NCBI GenBank assembly: GCA_041441465.1
Contig: JASDSY010000012.1
Span: 124,001 to 188,000 of the forward strand
Direction: 5' to 3'
Length of the DNA stretch: 64,000 nucleotides
Source: JASDSY01 sp041441465
Lineage (GTDB): Bacteria; Muiribacteriota; UBA9980
Positions 26,275-34,326 of this stretch are shown one piece after another. Position numbers and translations under genes: made by a program. The notes below the pieces were generated by a model. It saw only the letters and a list, made by a program, of their open reading frames with translations, was not told where the DNA came from and searched no databases. Numbering within the stretch: the stretch's first letter is position 1; each line of letters begins with the position of its first letter.

Positions 26275-29200
26275 TTATTTGACGCCGCCGGAATGTTCCT
26301 TGGAAACTTGTTTCTTTAAAGATTTGACGATTTTGTCATCGGCTATTTCCTCGTCGGAAAGCATCATTAAATCGCACATGGAAACTAAATTCAGGTAATT
26401 ATCATCCCAATCGTAGTGTTCTGAAACATGGTTGACTATGAAGTTATACTTTTCGCCGAGCGTTTCGATTTTTTTCCCGATGGTGAGATTTTCGTCTATT
26501 ACCGGGTGGAACAATATTATTTTTTCAAGTTCAGAGTAAGCGTTATACCACGGAATAATAACGACAGGCGCGCCGTCTTTGCCGTAACCCATTTTAAGCC
26601 GTCCGCCGGTGCAAGTTATTTTTTTATTTCCTTTCAATTTGCCAGGTTTATCAAATGACGAAGACTTGTCTTTGGCAAGTCCGAATGCCATAGCTTTATC
26701 GCGCATCCCGAAAAATTCTACTTTCCCGTTTTCTATTTTTTTCTGGACATTATAAGGTGAACCGCCTTTGAAATCTATTACGGCGTTAAATATATTTTTC
26801 ATGGTTTTAAGGTCGTTTATTGTAAAACCGTAAGTATCGATGCCCATATTTTCTATGATGTCCTTGAATTTTATGTTTTCTATCAAGTTTCTCTTGTCCT
26901 TGAGCATATCCATTTCTTTAATAAGTTCTTTCTTTTCGAGCGTGACAAGATTCATCGGCTGCAGTTTGCATATGAGTTCCATGATATCCTCGCGCGGCTC
27001 TTCCGAAAACCATTCAATCAAAAAATTTATTCTTTCGTTTATAAATGCGTCCTCGTTGTATATTACGCTTAATTCCTTGAAATCGTTCTTGCGCAATTCG
27101 CAGTCGAATGTTGTCAGTGATTCGGCATCGCCGAACTTATCGAGTATCAAAAATTCAAGGACGTATTTGTTATTTATATTATTAATATTAAATGTCGATA
27201 TGCCGTTTTTTATGGCGTTATCAATAAAGTCTTTTGAAATTGCAGTATATTCGATTTTTTTACCATTTTCCGCTTTTATGAATTTATAATTATTGTTACC
27301 CAAAAAATTGATCATATATTGCTGCATTTTATTGACGTCGAGCAGCTTTAATGTGGCTTTTAACTTATTTATGACATTTTTCGAATATTTCAATTTACCC
27401 AGATTTTCGGTAAGCATGTTTATGCTGTTTTCAGGATCGTTTATGAATGTTTCGAACACCTGCGTCAGGTTTATTTTAGGGTCTGAAAAACGGTAGCCCG
27501 GCTCGAGAATGAAACTTGAAATGCCCCATCCCTGCTGGAATTTAGCGATATTGTCGGGCTTTATAGGATTTGCGCCTATGATTTTAGCGATGCCCTGATA
27601 GTGAATGGCCATTTTCGAAAGGTACGGCGAATCTTCAAACCGGTTGTCGGCAAGTTTCATTGCCAGGCTCCTGTCCGAAAATTCGAGTATCAGGTCGTTG
27701 ACCAGATTGTAAAATACATCAGGTTCCTCGTTATTCATGTCCCAGGTGAGGAGGACGTTAAATATGTCGTCAATAAACGCGCGCGTTTCGGCGCATATTA
27801 TCGAAAGCGAACGTGATTCCTTGTATATTTTGGCTATGGCGTTATCGCATTCCTCGTCTGATATTATGGCCTCGACCCTCTGCGCTTCGAGTTCCTGAAG
27901 GTTCTTGGCGCGCTCTTCGGCGGACATGGAGCCGGTTTCGAGTTTTTTATACTTTTTCCATATTATTTTCAATTCTTTTATTATTCCCGGAATTTCATTT
28001 GCAGTGCGCGGCCCGGAAGTGATTTCAAGCAGCCGCCCGCCCCACGATGTTATTTCGCGGGCAATTTTATTTGACTCTAAAATAGCTGAAAGCGTGAGAA
28101 TATTGTCGAGAAGCAGCTTTGAAAGCGCGTCGGTAAAGAGGTTCGAAGTCGTATCGTACGGCGCCGGTATGACAAAATCCGCGCCGTTTTCCGAAAGGCG
28201 CATTGCGTCTTCTTCGCATGTGATTACTGCTATTTTTCCCACGCGCGGCTTGTCCTCTTTTATAAGCTGCGCCATCCACGAACCAATCGACGTTTCAAGG
28301 TTTGGGATGTGTAAAATTACAAGCGACCCCGGAGTCGTCCGCTGCGCTCTCAAGTATGTCGCGCGCTGGCCATGCTGTTCGTAGGCGCCTGAAAAGAATT
28401 TTACCCTTGGGTGCTGCATCATTTCAGCGAATTTTAATGCGCCTTCGGCGCCGTCGTAACCGTCGAACGCGCCGACATATGAAATATCAACCGCATTGCC
28501 CGCAATATGCCTTGCGAGCGGCAAAGTTTTTTCCTTTATCGAACTGCTGGAAAGCGTCATTTTGGCGACTTCGGCGAAGTTCGCAAGCGCCTTGTAAAGA
28601 TATTGGGCGCGTTCAGGCTTGATAAGGCCTTTGACTTCATGGATATACACTAAAAATGTCAATATATTTTGCATTGCGGTAAACGCAGCGAAGGTCGAGC
28701 CGACCGCCTTTTCCCATGGCATGTTAGTTATCGAGGCGCCGAGACTCTTGCTTGTGAGCTGCGCTAATTCGGATGTAATAAGGTTAGTTACCGACATTAT
28801 GTAAGGCCCGTGTGTAAAATTGTCGCTGGCCTTGTTTATCATTTCTTCCGCCATCGCGACGACAGGTTTCGTGGCGCCGGAGTTCGATACGAAAAGCGCC
28901 AGCGTGTCATCGTCGAGGAGCGGTTTTTCGATACGCGCAAGGTTCGATTCCATTGCAGTCATGAACAGGCCGTTTAAACCTTCGAGATTAGCGAGCGAAA
29001 AGCAAAGGCCGAGTATATTCCGCGACGTGCCTTCGGCAAAGCCGTAAATTTTATTGATTTTAGAAATAATCTTATTTATCGAATCGCCCGATAATTTCGG
29101 GTTTGATGTGTTGAAAAAAGCTGCCGGGTTTACGCTTATTCTGCCGCTTATTTTGCCGTCAGGCCCGAATTCGCCTTTGAATAAATTTCTTGTGTTTCTT

Positions 29201-30906
29201 AATAATGTTACGTAACTTAAATAAATTTCAACGCCGTATTGGTTATCTATAGCGAAACTTACTGCTTCTTCAGTTGAAAATTCCTTTATTTGCTTGCCCC
29301 TGATAAAATTAGGGCCGGCAATTACGCGCCCGAGTATTGTTTCATAAATTACGGTCCTTTCGACGCGGCTTTTTCCCGTGAAATATCCTTCCTCTTTTAA
29401 AATTGCCGTTTTTTCGAGACCCTTCAGCTGATAATCTATAATCGGCGAGGTTTCTTTGTTTTTATTCAGAACGGCCGATTTTTGCAGGTCGTATATTTTC
29501 AGTACAGGGTCGTTTGTACCGGGATTTTGGCAGATTTCAGCGCATTGCCAGTCCGAAAGCGAATAATAATCGACAAATCCCTCGCGCACCAGTATTTTGG
29601 CTCCGGTTGTTATGTAATCGACCGGTATTTCTTCCTGCTTTTCATTGTTATATTTTTTTATCTGGTTACGCATATTAGCCAGTGATGACGCAAATTTTAT
29701 CGGAATCGTCGGGTCTTCTTCGTCCTGATAGATTACCATTCCGCCGGATTTCGGCCCGCGGACGATGATGGTCATCGGTATTACTGTGCCTTTTTCAGTT
29801 ATTATGTTGGTTAGTGTCTCGAATACGAAAATTGATGTCGGATCGACAAGATATATCAGTTTTGCAGCAGCGGCGCAGGCGATTGTTACATTCGACGCCT
29901 CGTTTTTACGCATCTGTGAAATGGTGGCTATAATGACTTCTTTTTGTTCGTCGAAATTTAAAAATCTTTGCTGGCCGTTTACTTCGAATTTTGCGTTATC
30001 GTTTAGCACTTTTTGCTTGTAGAGCATTTTTAAAAGCCATTCGATGAACCTTGTTTCGGTTTTTAAAATCTGGTCGGCCATTATGCATTCATAAACTATT
30101 CTTATTATGCGCGGTATTTCTTTAGAGTCAGAGTCGGCAGGGCTTTCGAAGCCGATATCGAGGAAGAATTTTTCCCATTTTATTTTCGAGTTGACATCTC
30201 CGTTATGGCCGACTGAAAACGGTCCTTCGCAGCCCGCGATGAGCGGATAAGCCGAGCGGAATTTTTCGAGCTCCTCGCCCGTCATTATTTCCATAAAAAT
30301 TTCTCTGGTCATTTTATCTGAATGCAAATGCGCGTTTGCTCTCGAGTACATATTGTCGCCCTGTGTGGCCGCTCTTGTCTGTGCTCCGGTTACTAATACC
30401 AGCGCTTCGCCTTTTTCTATTTCCGGGCATTTTTTAAATATGTTGCTGATCGTGATGTACCCGCGCTCGTCGATATCGCCGGATGTTTTTTCACGCACGA
30501 GTTCGACCTTGCCTGTCTCAAGGTATAATACGGCAAGGGTCATTCCATGCGAGTCATAGCCTGCGGCCGAGCCCTCGGCTGTTATATCGAATACCGACCA
30601 TATTAATCTTAAGTTATGCTCGATTATCTCATTTTTAAATTTTTTATAGTTTTTCAGATTAAAAAAGAGACGGCTGATGCCGCCGCCTACCGAACAGCCC
30701 GACGGGTACGAAGGCGATTCCAGAAATCTTTCGCCGGCTGCGGCATAATTCTGAAGGTCGATTGCCGATATGTCATAAAGCTTGGCGGCTGAATCGAATA
30801 AAAATGCCTTCAATATCGAAGGCGCTTTTTTATAAAGCGGATCATTTATCAAATATTCTAAAGCTGATTTAAGTTTTTTTTGATAGTCGAAGCATGGTAA
30901 TTTCAT
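26275..30906 (-). CDS. Giant GlmS-like protein: class II glutaminase plus double SIS domain plus long unknown regions
   Basis: 1543 residues; GlmS is about 600. Ribosome site AGGAGT before the ATG. The N-terminal part shows class II glutamine amidotransferase signatures: a candidate nucleophile Cys71 in GCSVGGGISRL, QTRAATQGD at 176-184 (aligning with the GlmS HTRWATHG substrate loop), NAHLH at 191, and the oxyanion HNGDV at 234. The SIS part has GTS at 626-628, SNSGAT at 674-679, EKAVGST around 732-738, and EGALKFAE at 821 with EQHGQ at 843. The last two place Glu821 and His845 where the GlmS isomerase catalytic Glu and His lie. Residues about 245-610 and about 930-1543 match nothing I know, and the usual GlmS C-terminal tail is not recognisable. 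It probably makes an amino-sugar phosphate, but the substrate is open. The unusual feature is a nucleophile about 70 residues from the N-terminus, implying propeptide removal or loss of glutaminase activity. Confidence 0.8.
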   Translation of the reverse strand: MKLPCFDYQKKLKSALEYLINDPLYKKAPSILKAFLFDSAAKLYDISAIDLQNYAAAGERFLESPSYPSGCSVGGGISRLFFNLKNYKKFKNEIIEHNLRLIWSVFDITAEGSAAGYDSHGMTLAVLYLETGKVELVREKTSGDIDERGYITISNIFKKCPEIEKGEALVLVTGAQTRAATQGDNMYSRANAHLHSDKMTREIFMEIMTGEELEKFRSAYPLIAGCEGPFSVGHNGDVNSKIKWEKFFLDIGFESPADSDSKEIPRIIRIVYECIMADQILKTETRFIEWLLKMLYKQKVLNDNAKFEVNGQQRFLNFDEQKEVIIATISQMRKNEASNVTIACAAAAKLIYLVDPTSIFVFETLTNIITEKGTVIPMTIIVRGPKSGGMVIYQDEEDPTIPIKFASSLANMRNQIKKYNNEKQEEIPVDYITTGAKILVREGFVDYYSLSDWQCAEICQNPGTNDPVLKIYDLQKSAVLNKNKETSPIIDYQLKGLEKTAILKEEGYFTGKSRVERTVIYETILGRVIAGPNFIRGKQIKEFSTEEAVSFAIDNQYGVEIYLSYVTLLRNTRNLFKGEFGPDGKISGRISVNPAAFFNTSNPKLSGDSINKIISKINKIYGFAEGTSRNILGLCFSLANLEGLNGLFMTAMESNLARIEKPLLDDDTLALFVSNSGATKPVVAMAEEMINKASDNFTHGPYIMSVTNLITSELAQLTSKSLGASITNMPWEKAVGSTFAAFTAMQNILTFLVYIHEVKGLIKPERAQYLYKALANFAEVAKMTLSSSSIKEKTLPLARHIAGNAVDISYVGAFDGYDGAEGALKFAEMMQHPRVKFFSGAYEQHGQRATYLRAQRTTPGSLVILHIPNLETSIGSWMAQLIKEDKPRVGKIAVITCEEDAMRLSENGADFVIPAPYDTTSNLFTDALSKLLLDNILTLSAILESNKIAREITSWGGRLLEITSGPRTANEIPGIIKELKIIWKKYKKLETGSMSAEERAKNLQELEAQRVEAIISDEECDNAIAKIYKESRSLSIICAETRAFIDDIFNVLLTWDMNNEEPDVFYNLVNDLILEFSDRSLAMKLADNRFEDSPYLSKMAIHYQGIAKIIGANPIKPDNIAKFQQGWGISSFILEPGYRFSDPKINLTQVFETFINDPENSINMLTENLGKLKYSKNVINKLKATLKLLDVNKMQQYMINFLGNNNYKFIKAENGKKIEYTAISKDFIDNAIKNGISTFNINNINNKYVLEFLILDKFGDAESLTTFDCELRKNDFKELSVIYNEDAFINERINFLIEWFSEEPREDIMELICKLQPMNLVTLEKKELIKEMDMLKDKRNLIENIKFKDIIENMGIDTYGFTINDLKTMKNIFNAVIDFKGGSPYNVQKKIENGKVEFFGMRDKAMAFGLAKDKSSSFDKPGKLKGNKKITCTGGRLKMGYGKDGAPVVIIPWYNAYSELEKIILFHPVIDENLTIGKKIETLGEKYNFIVNHVSEHYDWDDNYLNLVSMCDLMMLSDEEIADDKIVKSLKKQVSKEHSGGVK

Positions 30907-31020
30907 TTATCTGACTCCTAAAAATATAAAATGTATTAAATGCTAAATTTTATCATATTTTTTTTTACTTTGCAAAAAATTATTAATAAAATTTTGCCGG
31001 CAGCGTATTAAAAAAGTTAA

Positions 31021-31042
31021 ATTTTATCAAATGCGATAAAAT
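31021..31042 (-). terminator. AT-rich hairpin between the dCache gene and the giant gene
   Basis: ATTTTATC (31021-31028) and GATAAAAT (31035-31042) form an 8-base inverted repeat with a 6-base loop just after the dCache gene. On the minus strand it is followed by TTAACTTTTTT. A weak terminator or an operator; another GATAAAATTTA copy occurs about 80 bases further on, before the giant gene. Confidence 0.35.
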
Positions 31043-31044
31043 AT

Positions 31045-32385
31045 CTATTTCAACATTATGAAATAGATATGGCCCAGGTATTTTTTCCCTTTGAAAACAG
31101 GTGTCAGGAAAAAAATTCCGGTATGGCCTTCTATAAGCCGCGCCTCGAAACTTGCGTCTTCCTGCTTTTGGGCGGCCAGCAAAAACTGCGTATCCGTCAA
31201 TAAGTTACTGCTTTTATAATCATAATTATTAAGGCTGTTTTCTGCGGGCCAGCCGAATTTATTGACCGACTGGGCGTTTACGTATTGAAGCGAATAAAAT
31301 CCATTGTTTTGGTTATAAAAATCGGCGAACATTTTCTTTACTTCATCGAATTTGCCGTTATCGATGTTATATATCAACTGTGAGTTTTGCGCAAATTGCT
31401 TAAATGCAGCTTTTTTATTTTCAAAATTCAGGTTTGCCGGCGCCGATGCCACCTCCGCCGAGGACGCATTCGTATTAGCTGCGTATTCGGCGTTTAATAT
31501 TACAAAAAGGCGCCATTTAGTTTCAAAAAGTCCGACTGTAGTCCAGTATGCCTTTTTTAATATGACGTTTTCGAGAGTATTACTTGAGTTCAGGCTTGAT
31601 TCGGTTGTGCTTTTATTATTTTCGACGGCAATTTCAAGCATAGCGCTGCCGGTTTCGCTGCCCGCTACAAGTTCGCTCATTTTTTTTATGTTCCTGATAC
31701 TTTTATAACTGTCATGCGTGAATATATTCTGGCCGAAATGGGAAGTGTCGGGGCTGTATAACATAGTTCCGTCGATCTGCATAAGCCAGGCTTTCAAAGG
31801 TAATCCTTTTGTCTGCCTTTCGATTATGTCCTTGAAAAAAAGTTCGGGGTTAATAAGCAGACTGAGCGCGCCTTTTAAGCTTTTGTTTTCATCGCCGGCT
31901 CCTGGATTATCAAAGATCGGGTATTGTATGGCTATTCCCCAGGTCCCTTCGACCGATTTGAAAATATGGCTGAGCACCGGTTTTTTTATCTCTTTTAAAC
32001 GCTTGAAGTGTTCCTGAGCGCTTATATCAACGCCTTCGCTCGATTTGTGCGCCGCCGGCTCTATGCTCGTTAATATGCCGCTCGCGTTTATTATCGCGCA
32101 GTCGATTATGTATTTATTCGACTGGCATATTTCGCCGAGTAACTTATATGTTTCGCCTGCTTTGAAATCGAACTTTGAGAGCTTATCGACATTATGCGAG
32201 ACTAAAATTCCGGCTTTGTAAAGGTCATTGACTATATTTTTTTGAAGTTTAATCAAAATAGGCGGCAGGTAAGTATTTGGCGCAGTGCCGGCGCATGCCG
32301 GAGGAACGGTTAGGCCTGGTGAAAACGCGGTTAAGACCCAGAGGCATATAAACAAAATTTCAATGATTTTTTTGTTTGCGAACAT
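31045..32385 (-). CDS. Exported dCache-domain protein without output domain
   Basis: 446 residues; AAAGGAG upstream. Signal peptide about 1-33 (ending ACAG), then a double Cache (PDC) sensor fold: helix about 45-65, first Cache unit with IIDCAIINASGILTSIEP and SAQEHFKRL, SVEGTWGIAIQYPIFD, and a second unit with IDGTMLYSPDTSHFGQN. These are the hallmarks of ligand-binding ectodomains of chemoreceptors and kinases. Here no second TM helix, HAMP, kinase or methyl-accepting domain follows, so it should be a free periplasmic binding or sensing protein. Partner and ligand are unknown. Confidence 0.75.
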   Translation of the reverse strand: MFANKKIIEILFICLWVLTAFSPGLTVPPACAGTAPNTYLPPILIKLQKNIVNDLYKAGILVSHNVDKLSKFDFKAGETYKLLGEICQSNKYIIDCAIINASGILTSIEPAAHKSSEGVDISAQEHFKRLKEIKKPVLSHIFKSVEGTWGIAIQYPIFDNPGAGDENKSLKGALSLLINPELFFKDIIERQTKGLPLKAWLMQIDGTMLYSPDTSHFGQNIFTHDSYKSIRNIKKMSELVAGSETGSAMLEIAVENNKSTTESSLNSSNTLENVILKKAYWTTVGLFETKWRLFVILNAEYAANTNASSAEVASAPANLNFENKKAAFKQFAQNSQLIYNIDNGKFDEVKKMFADFYNQNNGFYSLQYVNAQSVNKFGWPAENSLNNYDYKSSNLLTDTQFLLAAQKQEDASFEARLIEGHTGIFFLTPVFKGKKYLGHIYFIMLK

Positions 32386-32437
32386 TGATGTTCTCCTTTC
32401 AGAATTCAGATATATTGAATTTATAAACCTTAATTCG

Positions 32438-34231
32438 TTATTTGTTCTTTTTTATGTATCCGGCGAGCGATTCGTTTATTTTTAAAACTCGTTTTTTTAT
32501 AACATCGCTGAGCGTATTTATTTCGCTTACGTTCAAATCTTTGCCGAATTTAAACAAAATGAGGAGTGCGAACGGAATTAAAATTCCCAGCGAAAATAAA
32601 TAAAACAGAGTCTTAATGCCGAAAAAACTGTCTTTGAAATTCAGCAGGATTCCGTCATATATATAAAATGAAATTATTCCCATTGCGGCCGAAGCCAGTG
32701 TTATTTTACAAAACGATATTGTTATTTTTTTAATGCTGAGTTCGCCGATTCTTAATTTTATGAAAATAAAAAGAACAAGGAAATTAAGAAGCATCGTGAT
32801 CGATGTCGCTATGGCGAGTCCGAAATAAGTATATTTTTTTATCAGTATAAAATTTAATATTATATTGCAGATTACGGAAGCGATCGAGGCGGTTACCGGT
32901 ATTTTTGTTTCCTTGAATGCGTAAAAAACCGGCGCGAGGATTTTTACCGCCGAATATCCGAACAATCCAACCGAGTAGCCGATAAGGGCGTAGCCGGTAT
33001 TTACCGTATCGGCGGCAGTGAACCGGCCGTGTTCATACAAAAGTCCGATAATAGGTTCTCTTAGAAAAATCAGTCCGAATGTGGCCGGAATCGTGAGTAA
33101 AAAAACCAGCGTAATGGCGCTTTCGAGAGTTTCTGCAATTTTTTCCCGTTTGCCTGTCGCTATCTGCGCTGATATCATAGGAAGCGTCACGCTTGCGATA
33201 GCTACGCCGAATATTCCGATTGGAAGCTGCATAAGCCTGAATGAATAATTCAAATAAGAAATCGCGCCTTCGGCCAGCGTCGAAGCGAGCCAGGTGTTTA
33301 TGAAAATATTGACCTGCGTGGCGCCGAGCCCGATTGTGGCGGGAAGCATCAATGCCGCTATGCGCAGAAAACCTTCATGGTTAAATTTAAAAGTGAATTT
33401 AAAGCGATATCCTATCTTTTTTAATTGCAGCCACTGCACGCCCATCTGCATTAATCCGCCGATTATAACGCCGGCGGCCATTCCGACAATCGGCTGCCCG
33501 CCGAACCAGCCCATTAACGGGCATAAAGTATAGCCGGCTGTAATCATGCCTATATTGAAAAGCGCCGGCGCAAAAGCCGGCACGAAAAAATATCCGAATG
33601 AGTTCAGCATTCCCATAAATACCGATGCAACCGCTATAAGCAGTAAAAAAGGGAACATGATTTTAGTCATCAAAATCGTGACTTCTGTTTTGCCTGCAGT
33701 ATTTTCAAAGCCCGGCGCCATATATTTCACGATTTCGCCGGAATAAAAAATACCTGTGATTGTTATTATAGTTATTATAACTATGAGGGCGGAAATCACG
33801 ATATTTGCAAGGTTATGTGTTTCCGTAGTGCTTTTCGTTTTATGATATTCCGTGAATGTAGGAATAAATGCGGATGAAAGCGCGCCTTCAGCGAAAAGGT
33901 CGCGCAGCATATTGGGGATTCTAAACGCGGCGTTAAAGGCATCGGTCATCGTTCCCGCGCCGAAAACAGCGGCGAACGTTTGTTCACGCAATAATCCTAA
34001 TATCCTCGAAAGAAAAGTGGCGAATCCTACTGACCCGACATTTTTAGTAAACGCGCCTTTATTTTCGGCGGCGCTTTTTTCAGCTGAAGTTTCATTTTTG
34101 ATTTTACTTTCGTTAGTTTCGGCGCATAATTTTTCAAGTTCGCTTTTTTCGGCCTTTATTTCATTTGCAGCGGTATCGGAATTATTCGCGCTGGTATTTG
34201 TATTCTGGTTTAAATTATCGTCGTTGCTCAT
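32438..34231 (-). CDS. murJ: Lipid II flippase MurJ
   Basis: 597 residues. About 60 N-terminal residues are Asn/Glu/Ala/Ser-rich and probably disordered, which is unusual for MurJ (normally about 510-530). They are followed by the MOP-superfamily fold with about 14 TM helices. The core starts VGFATFLSRILGLLREQ with the family pattern GTMTDAFNAAFRIPNMLRDLFAEGALSSAFIP, and the conserved LYEHGRFTAADT loop is present. Flips lipid-linked peptidoglycan precursor to the periplasm. Weak ribosome site; 95 bases downstream of nrdJ. Confidence 0.93.
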   Translation of the reverse strand: MSNDDNLNQNTNTSANNSDTAANEIKAEKSELEKLCAETNESKIKNETSAEKSAAENKGAFTKNVGSVGFATFLSRILGLLREQTFAAVFGAGTMTDAFNAAFRIPNMLRDLFAEGALSSAFIPTFTEYHKTKSTTETHNLANIVISALIVIITIITITGIFYSGEIVKYMAPGFENTAGKTEVTILMTKIMFPFLLLIAVASVFMGMLNSFGYFFVPAFAPALFNIGMITAGYTLCPLMGWFGGQPIVGMAAGVIIGGLMQMGVQWLQLKKIGYRFKFTFKFNHEGFLRIAALMLPATIGLGATQVNIFINTWLASTLAEGAISYLNYSFRLMQLPIGIFGVAIASVTLPMISAQIATGKREKIAETLESAITLVFLLTIPATFGLIFLREPIIGLLYEHGRFTAADTVNTGYALIGYSVGLFGYSAVKILAPVFYAFKETKIPVTASIASVICNIILNFILIKKYTYFGLAIATSITMLLNFLVLFIFIKLRIGELSIKKITISFCKITLASAAMGIISFYIYDGILLNFKDSFFGIKTLFYLFSLGILIPFALLILFKFGKDLNVSEINTLSDVIKKRVLKINESLAGYIKKNK

Positions 34232-34326
34232 TTTTATTAATTTCTTTCTGTATTATTTTTTATATTCGACTTATTATTTAACATAAACAGCTTTTTAATT
34301 TATTTTTATTCGTATTGCGCTGAGTA

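Noticed and set aside
27905..28384. 159-codon open frame antisense to the giant GlmS-like gene
   Set aside because: The opposite strand encodes clear SIS motifs; this frame has no recognisable features.
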